Source: Porticoccaceae bacterium | GTDB lineage: Bacteria > Pseudomonadota > Gammaproteobacteria > Pseudomonadales > Porticoccaceae | Direction: 5' to 3' | DNA length: 8,143 bases | Assembly (NCBI GenBank): GCA_003491845.1 | Contig: DNBN01000099.1 | Span: 1,045 to 9,187, forward strand | Shown: piece after piece, positions 1 through 7,106 of the stretch | Layout: the number at the start of each line of letters is the position of its first letter | Numbering within the stretch: position 1 is the stretch's first letter | The notes under the pieces: generated by a model | The model's input: the letters and a program-made list of their open reading frames with translations, nothing else | Databases searched by the model: none | Told to the model about the DNA's origin: nothing | Translations under genes and position numbers: made by a program

Positions 1-404
1 AGATGAATGCCTGCATCTTTGCAGGCATGACGGCCGCCTTCTAATACTTGCTGCGCTATCTCAGGACCTAATTTGGAAACTGGCCAGCCAAGTATTGCAA
101 TTGCCATCATAGGCGAGCCACCCATGGCATAGACATCACTGATTGCGTTGGCTGCAGCTACTCGGCCAAACTCGAACGCATCATCTACAATCGGCATAAA
201 GAAATCCGTGGTGCTAATAATGCCTGAGCCATCTCCCAAATTATAAACCGCTGCGTCATCTTTAGTGGTGTTACCGACCAGCAAGTTGTCATCCTGTGGT
301 GCAATAAAGTCAGTTTTTAAGAATTTCTCCAGCACGCTTGGGGCGATTTTGCAGCCACAACCAGCGCCATGGCTAAATTGGGTGAGTCTAATTTCTGTAG
401 TCAT
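1..404 (-). CDS. selD: Selenide, water dikinase SelD (N-terminal part, runs off left edge)
   Basis: SelD makes selenophosphate from selenide and ATP in the cytoplasm. Selenophosphate is the selenium donor for selenocysteine-tRNA and for 2-selenouridine in tRNA. The visible 134 codons start at the ATG at 404-402 and read [20 protein letters not shown], the SelD signature loop. The catalytic Cys16 (TGT) and Lys19 correspond to Cys17 and Lys20 of the E. coli enzyme. Further on come the DDAAVY segment (about residues 49-54), the [12 protein letters not shown] segment and [11 protein letters not shown], which carry Asp residues for Mg-ATP binding. The family is about 345 residues, so roughly 60% lies outside the window. 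The active-site residue is ordinary cysteine, not selenocysteine. No strong Shine-Dalgarno sequence precedes the ATG. A 2-selenouridine synthase (mnmH) or selA/selB would be plausible downstream neighbours but cannot be seen. Identification is near certain. Confidence 0.97.
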   Translation of the reverse strand, partial: MTTEIRLTQFSHGAGCGCKIAPSVLEKFLKTDFIAPQDDNLLVGNTTKDDAAVYNLGDGSGIISTTDFFMPIVDDAFEFGRVAAANAISDVYAMGGSPMMAIAILGWPVSKLGPEIAQQVLEGGRHACKDAGIH

Positions 405-472
405 TACATAAACTTAATGAAGGGTGAGAGCATAGGTTACTTGGTTTGTTGTACAAGGTCATCCATTAGGTC

Positions 473-500
473 CCTATAGTTTAGTGAAATGCGGTTTAAA
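473..500 (-). promoter_or_regulatory. Candidate sigma70-type promoter for selD
   Basis: On the minus strand a TTTAAA box (500-495) is followed after 16 bases by TATAGG (478-473). This would start transcription near 466 and leave a leader of about 60 bases before the selD ATG at 404. Both boxes are only moderate matches and the call rests on pattern alone. The 405-565 gap between selD and the upstream pseudogene holds nothing else I can support. Confidence 0.3.
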
Positions 501-565
501 CTGTTCATCTATAGTATTGGTAAAAAACAGATATGCTGTATGTTATTTTGGTTTTAGTAGCGGTC

Positions 566-1244
566 TCAGGTTTGATTAGTAGTAACATTACCATGCTTTA
601 CGTAGTGAATAATCTGATCAATTACATGTTCATTCTGCATTATAAATGTGTGGTTAACAGGCATCTCAATATGCTGACTCATTCCCTCAATTTTAGTATT
701 TTTGATTGACACCTTGCCGTCATCAAGACTAGATGTAAGCAATGATAGGACCCAGTTAATACTTTTAGTGCCGGCAATAATGCCAAGGTCAAAGTTAGCT
801 TTGCCGAGTATTTTCGGGGTACTGTCTTCTACTGTGCCAAGCATTAAACCAGCATCGCCATTGATAAAAGGCAAGTCCATGTAGATCTTTACGTTTGTCG
901 ACAACTTCACTACCCTTATTTGGTGGAGTTAGCATAACTGACCGATTCAAATTTAGGATATTTTTATCACTAAGATATTGCCGAACTATTCTTTCCCCAA
1001 GGAAATGAGTAACAATGTTGATGAATGTATTTTTAGGACATTGGCCAAGAGCTGGATCGATGACTAGCTCAGCTAGTACCTCTATAGTGTATTTGCGCGA
1101 TGGATATCCTTTATTAATTACATAAAAATCCTCGTTTAAGAGCGCTTGTTCAATATTCGCCATTGCGCTAGAGATTCTTGCTAAGCCATTTAAAAGGATC
1201 ACACAGGAGGCATTCGATGTCACACTACACAGCAGTAATAACAA
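566..1244 (-). pseudogene. Decayed secreted alpha/beta-hydrolase (esterase/lipase-like)
   Basis: Two overlapping minus-strand frames together rebuild one hydrolase of about 220 residues. The first (from 1244) has a hydrophobic signal-like start, then CVILLNGLARISSAM, a YPSRKYTIEVLAEL segment, VTHFLG, VRQYL and TPPNKGSEVVDK. The second (to 566) continues with INGDAGLMLGT, GVIAGT-like and DDGKVS segments, then PVNHTF with the expected catalytic His, and ends KHGNVTTNQT. The homology breaks between about 870 and 885, where one base must be skipped to stay in register (an extra base, or two lost). Independent damage is visible. The nucleophile Ser of the G/T-H-S-x-G elbow is Phe (TTC at 1004-1002), and the usual HG of the oxyanion strand is NG (1190-1188). 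No in-frame ATG exists upstream; the only start is TTG at 1244, and the open frame reaches back to 1289. Family assignment is from remembered motif pattern; the pseudogene call is strong. Confidence 0.85.
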
Positions 1245-1479
1245 TATTGTTAGCCAGTAGGTGTATTCAAATAGCCCCGCATTAGGGCTTCAGCTTAACG
1301 TTAATCTCGCTGTATGAAACATATCTGGTTTTAAGTTAGCGTCATCTATAAACTGAAAATACTTTATCAATGGTTATGTTTTGACGGACAGGTTACCATC
1401 CAACCAGTATCATTAAATTTTTGAGGTGTTTCGAAATATTTTAAATAGTGTTGTAGTAACAATGTATACCTATGGATGG

Positions 1480-1497
1480 TTGCAGCTAGGTCTGCAA
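1480..1497 (+). promoter_or_regulatory. Small inverted repeat in permease leader
   Basis: TTGCAG (1480-1485) and CTGCAA (1492-1497) form a perfect 6-bp stem with a 6-base loop, extendable by one G-T pair. It lies about 60 bases before the permease start. It could be an operator half-site pair or a leader hairpin; its function is unknown. Confidence 0.3.
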
Positions 1498-1504
1498 TAA
1501 CGCC

Positions 1505-1529
1505 AAAGCATGCGAAGAAGCATGTCTTT
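1505..1529 (+). promoter_or_regulatory. Hairpin in permease leader
   Basis: AAAGCATGC (1505-1513) pairs with GCATG-T-CTTT (1520-1529), giving nine base pairs with one bulged T at 1525 and the loop GAAGAA. No U-run follows directly, so it is not a standard terminator. It sits 29 bases upstream of the permease ATG and could affect translation or mRNA stability. It matches no riboswitch I know; in particular I do not see the purine riboswitch core. Confidence 0.35.
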
Positions 1530-1558
1530 AAATTTAGCCCAAATACTGAGAATAAAAT

Positions 1559-2932
1559 ATGCTAAAGACAAGAATCGACGGAGATGTTCAACCGGGTTTT
1601 AAATGGGGTCCATTTATAATGCGGATACCCCTTATTCATTTACGCTTTTCGTTATCTAATATGCTGCAAGGTCTTGCTGTAGCGGGTGCAACGGGTATGG
1701 CACTAGTGCCTTATTTTATTGCACTACTAGGGTTGACCTTTGAAGAGGCTGTTACTATGGCGATGTTCCATAGCACGCTTATCTCCTTTTCTTGGATGTT
1801 TTTCGGCGATCCTTATGCGCCCGGTTGGTTGACGCCTGCGATTCCTTTTGTAGTTGCCTTCATTACTACACCTGCTTACCTGGGTGATCATACATCTCAA
1901 TTCCAAGCCATGACCGCTCTGTCACTTAATTTTGCTTTTATTCTTATCTTTTTAGGGGTCACTGGGCTTGGTGCAAAGCTAATCAATATAGTTCCTAATG
2001 TTTTTAAGGGTGGCATCATACTGGGTGCTGCTGTGGCCGCCTTTTTACGTGTTACTAAAGATGGCGATGCGGCCAACGTCTTTCAATCTGCGCCCATTGC
2101 AGGTACTTTAGGGGTTTTGATTTGCTTAGTATTTGCTTTTTCTAAGCCGTTACAGGTTTATGCAGCTAACAAGATGTGGTTGCTAAAGCTTTTAGGTTTG
2201 GGCTTGCTCCCTGGTTTTTTGGTGGCCGGTACGGTCGGCTATTTTACCGGGGAATTTCAATACAATATTCGTTGGGAAATTCTAGATGTAGGCTCAGCCA
2301 CGGCATCTTTGTGGGCAAAAGTGTCACCTTTTGCTATTGGTTGGCCGCCCATAGAAACCTTTGCATCCTCATTTCCCTTGGCGCTTATTACCTATATTTT
2401 ATTTTTTGGTGATTTGGTGACTGGTAATGAGATGATCGAGCAGGCGCAGCCATCACGCGTCGATGAGACTCTTGAGTTAGACAGTAGTCGAGCTCATATA
2501 GCCACTGGGATTAGGAATGTGTTGATGAGTATTATTGCACCATTCTTCGCTACACAGGGTGTATTGTGGACTGGTATTCAAGTTGTTTTATTAAAAGGGT
2601 GGTCAGAGGGTCGAGAAAAAGTTGATTCAATTTTTGATAGTATCGGCAGTTTTTACGCATTTGGCTTGCCGTTATTATTTGTGATCCTGCCTTTTGTGAC
2701 CCTGTTAGAACCACTACTTCCGTTGGCGCTGGCTGTTACTCTGGTACTGACAGCATTTGCATGTGCCACACTGGCTCTATCGCTGGTCCATGATGCGACA
2801 GAGCGAGGAGCAATGGTTATAACTGCAATGGCTTTTAGTGTTTTTGAGCCTTGGTTGGGTTTGCTTGTTGGTATTATTGTTATTGTTGCTTTATGTGGTA
2901 TTAAGGTTTTTTCGCCGCAACAAGACAGTTAA
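1559..2932 (+). CDS. Multi-spanning membrane permease, NCS2 (xanthine/uracil)-like, substrate unknown
   Basis: This 457-residue, very hydrophobic protein is an inner-membrane transporter, with roughly 12-14 membrane segments by eye from residue 34 to the C-terminus. A short soluble N-terminus (GFKWGPFIMRIPLIHLRF) precedes the first span, and the glycine-rich NVFKGGIILGAAVAA lies near residues 147-161. The segment FPLALITYILFFGDLVTGNEM (split here as FPLALITYILF then FGDLVTGNEM, about residues 272-292) resembles the TM8 region of NCS2 permeases. GIRNVLMSIIAPFFATQG then WTGIQVVLLKGW (about 317-347) resembles the TM10 region. However, the classic NCS2 substrate motif (an N-T-T-x-x-E-N type sequence) is not there; TQGVLWTGIQ occupies its place. 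The fold is therefore inferred and the substrate is unassigned. The ATG at 1559 has only a weak GAG ribosome site; ATG 1619 (residue 21) is a possible alternative, but the residues between look conserved-type. It is monocistronic, with no co-directional neighbour nearby. Confidence 0.75.
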   Translation: MLKTRIDGDVQPGFKWGPFIMRIPLIHLRFSLSNMLQGLAVAGATGMALVPYFIALLGLTFEEAVTMAMFHSTLISFSWMFFGDPYAPGWLTPAIPFVVAFITTPAYLGDHTSQFQAMTALSLNFAFILIFLGVTGLGAKLINIVPNVFKGGIILGAAVAAFLRVTKDGDAANVFQSAPIAGTLGVLICLVFAFSKPLQVYAANKMWLLKLLGLGLLPGFLVAGTVGYFTGEFQYNIRWEILDVGSATASLWAKVSPFAIGWPPIETFASSFPLALITYILFFGDLVTGNEMIEQAQPSRVDETLELDSSRAHIATGIRNVLMSIIAPFFATQGVLWTGIQVVLLKGWSEGREKVDSIFDSIGSFYAFGLPLLFVILPFVTLLEPLLPLALAVTLVLTAFACATLALSLVHDATERGAMVITAMAFSVFEPWLGLLVGIIVIVALCGIKVFSPQQDS

Positions 2933-2950
2933 AGGGTTAGCAATATCTGC

Positions 2951-2978
2951 GGTCTACCCAGGACACTTTGGGTAGACC
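2951..2978 (+). terminator. Stem-loop after the permease, probable terminator
   Basis: GGTCTACCCA (2951-2960) and TGGGTAGACC (2969-2978) form a perfect 10-bp stem with an 8-base loop, 18 bases after the permease stop codon. A run of six T (2989-2994) follows, but about ten bases after the stem rather than directly. Termination is therefore likely but imperfect, and the stem could instead protect the mRNA 3' end. On the minus strand there is no T-run. Confidence 0.5.
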
Positions 2979-3175
2979 AGTTAGCATATTTTTTATGGTT
3001 ATATATTGCATTTGCACTACAAGGGCACATATAAGGTCCGGTGTAATAGCGTCCTTAGTGAAAGATATAAGTTTCGGTTTGGCCTCAAATAGTAGATTTT
3101 TTGGTGTGCTTGATACCATGTGATCATACAATACAAACACGTGATTGATCTTTTGTTGGTAATGCATTCTTTCTT

Positions 3176-3349
3176 TTATCGGCGATCAGATACACTACCA
3201 AAATGATTGGCAAATAGTTCGTATTCAAATTTAATTATTTCAAAGAGATTACCGTAAGGATCTTTAAAATATACGGACCGTGAAACGTGATGTTCTATAG
3301 GGGCTGTATATTTGTCTTTAATGTTTAGATGCTCAATACAACTTACGCA
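3176..3349 (-). pseudogene. C-terminal remnant of a VOC (glyoxalase/bleomycin-resistance-like) protein
   Basis: Minus-strand translation ending at the TAA at 3178-3176 gives about 57 residues: CIEHLNIKDKYTAPIEHH, then VSRSVYFKDPYGNLFEII, then KFEYELFANHFGSVSDRR. The SRSVYFKDPYGNLFEI stretch is the hallmark last beta-strand pair of the vicinal oxygen chelate fold, in which the Glu is normally a metal ligand. Upstream the same frame hits TAA at 3352-3350 and TAG at 3397-3395. No other frame restores a VOC N-terminal half, so at least half of the normal 120-140 residue domain is gone. What the parent enzyme acted on cannot be told. A real short protein is unlikely because there is no start codon in frame after the stop. 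Confidence 0.7.
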
Positions 3350-3389
3350 TTAGCAAGCGTCTCTCTTAATATTACCGTTGTAGTTTGAA

Positions 3390-3423
3390 TCGCTCTATTT
3401 TCAAAGAGTGCTAAATAGAGTGA
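3390..3423. repeat. 11-bp imperfect inverted repeat
   Basis: CTCTATTT (3393-3400) and AAATAGAG (3413-3420) are perfect inverted copies separated by 12 bases. The stem extends outward by a G-T, a C-G and a T-A pair to 3390/3423. It lies among the gene remnants, has no T-run, and belongs to no element I recognise. It could be a minor hairpin or a relic. Confidence 0.4.
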
Positions 3424-3465
3424 AACTGATTAGTTTTGCAGTAGCAGGAGACTTCAATCTTTAGC

Positions 3466-3633
3466 CTAGAATTCGAGGCCTTTGATACGCCAAACCGCCC
3501 AAGCTATTTGATAGCCTTTTTCAGTTTTGCTGTCATCATCAACATTAATGGGTATGTGATCAATGCCTTGAAATTTAAGCTCCACCCTGGCGAGTCTCCT
3601 ACACCTAGTTACCGGAGTGTTAAACTCCAAGTG
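3466..3633 (-). pseudogene. Unidentified C-terminal-like protein fragment
   Basis: A minus-strand frame opens after the TAG at 3636-3634 and ends at the TAG at 3468-3466. It gives about 55 residues: HLEFNTPVTRCRRLARVE, LKFQGIDHIPINVDDDSK, TEKGYQIAWAVWRIKGLEF. It has the composition of a folded beta-rich protein end, with an aromatic strand (AWAVWRIKGLEF) and few rare residues. I do not recognise the family. No ATG opens the frame, though a TTG at 3630-3628 could start it. It is more likely the tail of a broken gene than a complete small protein, given its setting beside the VOC remnant. Confidence refers only to its being former coding sequence. Confidence 0.35.
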
Positions 3634-3741
3634 CTACAATATTGAATGTAAAGGGTTGCTATAGGTATAAATGGTAAGGCGTATGAGTTCAAATTTTGGG
3701 TCTCAGCTGTAACTGCCATGTATTCCCTGTTACGCGACTTA

Positions 3742-4746
3742 CTAAATGTTCTGTTTGCAATATTCTCGAGGTGTTAATCCGGTCCAGTGTTTAAATGCTC
3801 TAGTAAATGATCGTGGTTCACTAAAGCCGACGGCTTCTGAGACCTGTTCCACGGAGAGTTTTTCATTTATAAGCTTTGTAATGGCAAGCTTACGTCTCAG
3901 ATTATCTTTTATTTTCTGGTAACTCGTCGCACTTTCCTTGAGTCGCCGATGTAGTGTTTGAGAGCTCATACCTAGCTCCCGAGCAAGTTCATGAATGGAA
4001 CCAAAGATTAATCTGCTGGCATCTCTTTGCGAAATTATACGCTCTATTTGCGCCTCTAATAGGGTGTTTGAACCAGGAATAGTCATCACGTCCGCTGGTG
4101 CATTTTCCAGATATATTGATAGTTCCTGATCAGATCTAACCAAGGGTTTATCCAAATACTGAGTGTGAAAAACAAGGCTGTTGGTCGGACTACTAAAATG
4201 TAATTGGCAGGGAAACATTATTTCTAGTTCTGCTATATGCTCAGGTTCGGTAAAGGTGAAATATGTAGCCTCTAATCGAATCGGTTCACCGATATACCAG
4301 CTGGGAAAGCGGTGCCATATCACTAGCCAAAACTCAGCCATAAAGTTTTCTGGATCATACGCTGGGCTAGCCATTGTGAATTGGATAATTGCTTTGTCTT
4401 GTTTTATCTCAAAACTCATGGGGATATCGTTACTAACAAGATTGTAAAAATCTACCGCTTTTTGTAAAAGTTCGCCAAGGGTTGAGCAACGACTAACCAG
4501 TTCACTCATGGTTGCAAAGAGGCCTACCTTGCAGGGGTTTTTTGTAAATCCCATGAATTCATCATCTAGGGTGGTTTGCACGCCTTTAAACAGTCGAGCA
4601 ACCTGGTCGATATGTTCGCGCTGATCTTGTTTATTTAAACGACTAGGATTGATGCCTGCGCGCTCTAGAATGGGTTTTTGAGGTAGATTCCGCAAACGTA
4701 TACCATGCAGACAGGCAATGACATGATGTTGGCAAATAGTCGCCAT
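3742..4746 (-). CDS. AraC-family transcriptional regulator, likely of the propionate operon
   Basis: This is a cytoplasmic DNA-binding regulator of 334 residues, normal for the subgroup with an arabinose-binding-like N-terminal domain (PF12625 type). Residues about 20-205 form that effector/dimerisation domain. The C-terminal AraC DNA-binding domain has two helix-turn-helix units: SIHELARELGMSSQTLHRRL (about 250-269) and SVEQVSEAVGFSEPRSFTRA (about 298-317). It ends with the family's G-L-T-P-x-x-Y motif (GLTPREYC). The ATG at 4746-4744 is preceded by GGAAAGAG (4757-4750), a good ribosome site. The gene is transcribed divergently from methylmalonyl-CoA mutase, the classic arrangement for a local regulator. 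Propionate-pathway control and a propionyl- or methylmalonyl-derived effector are inferences from position only. No damage is visible. Confidence 0.93.
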   Translation of the reverse strand: MATICQHHVIACLHGIRLRNLPQKPILERAGINPSRLNKQDQREHIDQVARLFKGVQTTLDDEFMGFTKNPCKVGLFATMSELVSRCSTLGELLQKAVDFYNLVSNDIPMSFEIKQDKAIIQFTMASPAYDPENFMAEFWLVIWHRFPSWYIGEPIRLEATYFTFTEPEHIAELEIMFPCQLHFSSPTNSLVFHTQYLDKPLVRSDQELSIYLENAPADVMTIPGSNTLLEAQIERIISQRDASRLIFGSIHELARELGMSSQTLHRRLKESATSYQKIKDNLRRKLAITKLINEKLSVEQVSEAVGFSEPRSFTRAFKHWTGLTPREYCKQNI

Positions 4747-4768
4747 AGGCTCTTTCCATTCAGTAAAA

Positions 4769-4774
4769 GTATAA
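4769..4774 (-). promoter_or_regulatory. Candidate -10 box for the AraC-type regulator gene
   Basis: On the minus strand TATACT (4774-4769) lies 22 bases before the regulator ATG, in a run of A/T. No convincing -35 box is found 16-18 bases upstream, as would fit an activator-dependent or autoregulated promoter, but it may equally be chance. Confidence 0.25.
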
Positions 4775-4796
4775 TAATAGTGAGTTAATGGCCTTT

Positions 4797-4807
4797 ATAG
4801 GTCCTAT
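4797..4807. promoter_or_regulatory. Palindrome in divergent control region, possible operator
   Basis: ATAGG-T-CCTAT is a perfect 11-base palindrome in the middle of the divergent region, about 35 bases upstream of the candidate mutase -35 box. AraC-family proteins usually bind direct repeats, so another regulator or chance is possible. Confidence 0.25.
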
Positions 4808-4841
4808 TTTACACTTTATATGTCAATAAATGTGCTTTTTA

Positions 4842-4869
4842 TTGTTGTAAATGGACCTTCTATTAAAAT
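4842..4869 (+). promoter_or_regulatory. Candidate sigma70 promoter for mutase operon
   Basis: TTGTTG (4842-4847) and TAAAAT (4864-4869) are separated by 16 bases. Transcription would start near 4876, which is downstream of the first in-frame ATG at 4851 and gives a 70-base leader before the ATG at 4947. This agrees with the start chosen for the mutase. Confidence 0.4.
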
Positions 4870-4932
4870 GGAGAGTACGGCATAGTGTATTATCAAAAAA
4901 TGGCTATGATACGTTAGTCAATAAGATGCCAA

Positions 4933-4939
4933 AAGGTGA
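4933..4939 (+). promoter_or_regulatory. Ribosome binding site that sets the mutase start
   Basis: AAGGTGA lies 7 bases before the ATG at 4947. The earlier in-frame ATGs at 4851 and 4926 have no comparable site, and the 32 residues they would add do not look like family sequence. Confidence 0.7.
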
Positions 4940-4946
4940 AAGAGTG

Positions 4947-7082
4947 ATGACTGATAAAAAAGGGCCTGCAATCAAAGAGTGGCAAACAATGGTCGAAAAA
5001 GAGACTAAAGGTCGCTCGGTAGAGGAATTGGTATGGCAAACGCCAGAAGGTATAGCCATCAAGCCGTTATATACAGCTGAGGATATCAAAGATCTTAAGC
5101 ACATGGACAATTTACCAGGTTTCGCTCCATTTAAGCGTGGCCCCAAGGCGTCTATGTATGTTGGTCGACCGTGGACTGTTCGGCAGTATGCGGGATTTTC
5201 TACAGCTGAAAAATCCAATGCGTTTTATAGGAAAAATTTAGCTGCAGGTCAGCAAGGCCTTTCTGTAGCTTTTGATTTAGCTACACACCGAGGCTATGAT
5301 TCAGATCATGACCGAGTTGAAGGAGATGTGGGCAAAGCTGGTGTGGCCATTGACTCTGTTGAAGATATGAAAATTCTTTTTGATAAGATTCCCCTCGAAA
5401 AAGTGTCGGTATCAATGACCATGAATGGTGCTGTATTGCCCGTTATGGCTAATTTTATTGTTGCTGCCGAAGAGCAGGGTGTTGCACCTGAGCAGCTTGC
5501 GGGTACCTTGCAAAACGATATTCTTAAAGAGTTTATGGTGCGCAATACCTATATATATCCACCAGCACCCTCGATGAGGATTGTCTCAGACATTATCACC
5601 TACACAACGGCGCGTATGCCCAAGTTTAATTCGATTTCGATTTCTGGCTACCATATGCAAGAAGCTGGTGCCACTAATGTTCAAGAGCTTGCTTATACCA
5701 TTGCTGATGGCATTGAATATGTCCGTACGGCCATTGCCAGTGGCATGGATGTTGACCAATTTGCACCTCGGTTGTCATTCTTTTTCGCCATCGGTATGAA
5801 TTTCTTTATGGAAATTTCAAAATTAAGGGCGGCCCGAATACTGTGGGCAACTCTGATGGAAGAAAAATTTTCGCCAAAAGATAAGCGCTCTTTAATATTG
5901 CGTACTCATACTCAGACTTCGGGCGTTAGTCTTACAAGCAAGGATCCTTACAATAATATTATGCGAACTACGATTGAGGGTCTTTCTGCAGTCCTAGGCG
6001 GTACTCAATCGCTGCACACCAACTCCTTTGATGAAGCCTTAGGATTGCCGACGGAATTCTCTGCCAGAATAGCGCGTAATACTCAGCTGGTTATACAGGA
6101 AGAAACGGGTATTACAAATGTAGTTGATCCATTGGCAGGTTCCTATTATGTGGAAAGCCTGACCAGTGACTTGGTTGATGCAGCGATGGTGTTGATTGAT
6201 GAAGTTGAAGCTTTGGGTGGTATGACCAAGGCAGTTGAGTCAGGACTACCTAAACTTAGAATTGAAGAAGCAGCGGCATTACGACAAGCTGCAGTAGATT
6301 TGGGTAACGATGTTATTGTCGGGGTAAATAAATATCAATTGGATGAAGAACCTGATATTGATGTCTTAGATATTGATAATACTCTGGTTAGAGACGCCCA
6401 AATTCAGCGATTAAATATCCTTCGCGACTCAAGAAATAGAGATATCTGGCAGCAATCTCTTGATAGATTAAAAGATGCAGCGCAAACAGGTGAAGGTAAT
6501 TTATTGGAATTGGCCGTCAGTGCAGCTCGTGCACGGGCTACTGTGGGAGAGATAAGTGATGTATTAGAGGAAGTATGGGGACGTCATCGTGCACAATCCC
6601 GATCTATTAGTGGTGTTTATGGATCGGCCTATGAAGATGATGAGGAATTTATGGAAATTAAATCAAAAGTGGAACAGTTTGCTAAACAACAGGGTCGGCG
6701 GCCTCGAATGTTAGTAGTAAAAATGGGTCAAGATGGACATGATCGGGGCGCTAAAGTAATTGCCACTGCGTTTGCAGATCTGGGTTTTGACGTGGATGTT
6801 GGACCTATGTTCCAAACTCCGGCAGAAGCCGCTCGTCAGGCTATTGAGAATGATGTCCATGTGGTGGGTGTGTCATCTCAGGCAGCCGGGCATAAAACCT
6901 TGGTGCCAAAAATGATAGAGTGTCTCAAAGAGCAGGGAGCCGGTGAAATTCTAGTGATTTGCGGCGGCGTCATTCCACCAAAAGATTACGATGAGTTAAC
7001 CGCACAGGGTGTGGCCGCAATTTTTGGACCTGGCACTAACATTCCTGAGGCTGCGGCACATGTCTTAGATCTTATCCAATAA
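4947..7082 (+). CDS. scpA: Methylmalonyl-CoA mutase (single-chain, B12-dependent)
   Basis: The enzyme interconverts (R)-methylmalonyl-CoA and succinyl-CoA with adenosylcobalamin, the last step of propionyl-CoA entry into the TCA cycle. From the ATG at 4947 it is 711 residues, the usual length (E. coli ScpA 714). A start at 4851 would add 32 atypical residues. The N-terminal TIM-barrel carries [15 protein letters not shown] (Tyr81), [10 protein letters not shown] preceded by Arg199, and GYHMQEAGA (Tyr235, His236). These match the substrate-contacting Tyr89, Arg207, Tyr243 and His244 of the Propionibacterium enzyme. The C-terminal B12 domain (about 585-711) has [10 protein letters not shown] with His598 as the cobalt ligand, then GVSSQAAGH and CGGVIPP, the base-off binding motifs. 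All key residues are intact. Catalytic and B12 halves are fused, so a homodimer is likely. The carboxylase gene follows after 24 bases, evidence for an operon. Confidence 0.98.
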   Translation: MTDKKGPAIKEWQTMVEKETKGRSVEELVWQTPEGIAIKPLYTAEDIKDLKHMDNLPGFAPFKRGPKASMYVGRPWTVRQYAGFSTAEKSNAFYRKNLAAGQQGLSVAFDLATHRGYDSDHDRVEGDVGKAGVAIDSVEDMKILFDKIPLEKVSVSMTMNGAVLPVMANFIVAAEEQGVAPEQLAGTLQNDILKEFMVRNTYIYPPAPSMRIVSDIITYTTARMPKFNSISISGYHMQEAGATNVQELAYTIADGIEYVRTAIASGMDVDQFAPRLSFFFAIGMNFFMEISKLRAARILWATLMEEKFSPKDKRSLILRTHTQTSGVSLTSKDPYNNIMRTTIEGLSAVLGGTQSLHTNSFDEALGLPTEFSARIARNTQLVIQEETGITNVVDPLAGSYYVESLTSDLVDAAMVLIDEVEALGGMTKAVESGLPKLRIEEAAALRQAAVDLGNDVIVGVNKYQLDEEPDIDVLDIDNTLVRDAQIQRLNILRDSRNRDIWQQSLDRLKDAAQTGEGNLLELAVSAARARATVGEISDVLEEVWGRHRAQSRSISGVYGSAYEDDEEFMEIKSKVEQFAKQQGRRPRMLVVKMGQDGHDRGAKVIATAFADLGFDVDVGPMFQTPAEAARQAIENDVHVVGVSSQAAGHKTLVPKMIECLKEQGAGEILVICGGVIPPKDYDELTAQGVAAIFGPGTNIPEAAAHVLDLIQ

Positions 7083-7106
7083 AAAGGGTCTCTAGGGGAC
7101 GAGTGA

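Larger units (their letters stand above)
1245..1558. other. Non-coding gap and 5' leader of the permease gene
   Basis: I see no credible gene here on either strand. The left end carries a 5-bp hairpin (AGCCC 1273-1277 with GGGCT 1285-1289) without a T-tract, too weak to call a terminator. A TTGACG at 1381-1386 could be a -35 box for the permease, but the matching -10 region (CAGTAT at 1405-1410, spacing 18) is poor. Two hairpins near 1480-1529 are listed separately. Confidence 0.6.
2933..3741. other. Gene-poor stretch with remnants
   Basis: About 800 bases lie between the permease and the regulator gene without an intact gene. They hold the terminator-like stem-loop, a VOC-protein C-terminal remnant (3176-3349), an 11-bp hairpin (3390-3423) and an unidentified C-terminal-like fragment (3466-3633), each listed separately. 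A 76-codon minus-strand open frame (2937-3167) has no recognisable domain and overlaps the stem-loop. A 37-codon minus-strand frame starting at the ATG at 3719-3717 is likewise unrecognised. The whole stretch reads as a degraded former gene neighbourhood. Confidence 0.55.

Noticed and set aside
702..884. Plus-strand open frame inside the hydrolase pseudogene
   Set aside because: Antisense shadow of the hydrolase remnant; the homology is on the minus strand.
1273..1289. Small hairpin AGCCC/GGGCT as a terminator
   Set aside because: Only five pairs with a 7-base loop and no T-run on either side.
1261..1558. Purine riboswitch ahead of the NCS2-like permease
   Set aside because: The conserved core loops and pairing of purine riboswitches are not present; only two small simple hairpins are seen.
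2937..3167. 76-codon minus-strand open frame downstream of the VOC remnant
   Set aside because: No recognisable domain, weak ribosome site, and its 3' end overlaps the stem-loop of the permease; probably a chance frame.
4904..5545. Minus-strand open frames inside the mutase gene
   Set aside because: Antisense shadows of a clearly conserved enzyme gene.
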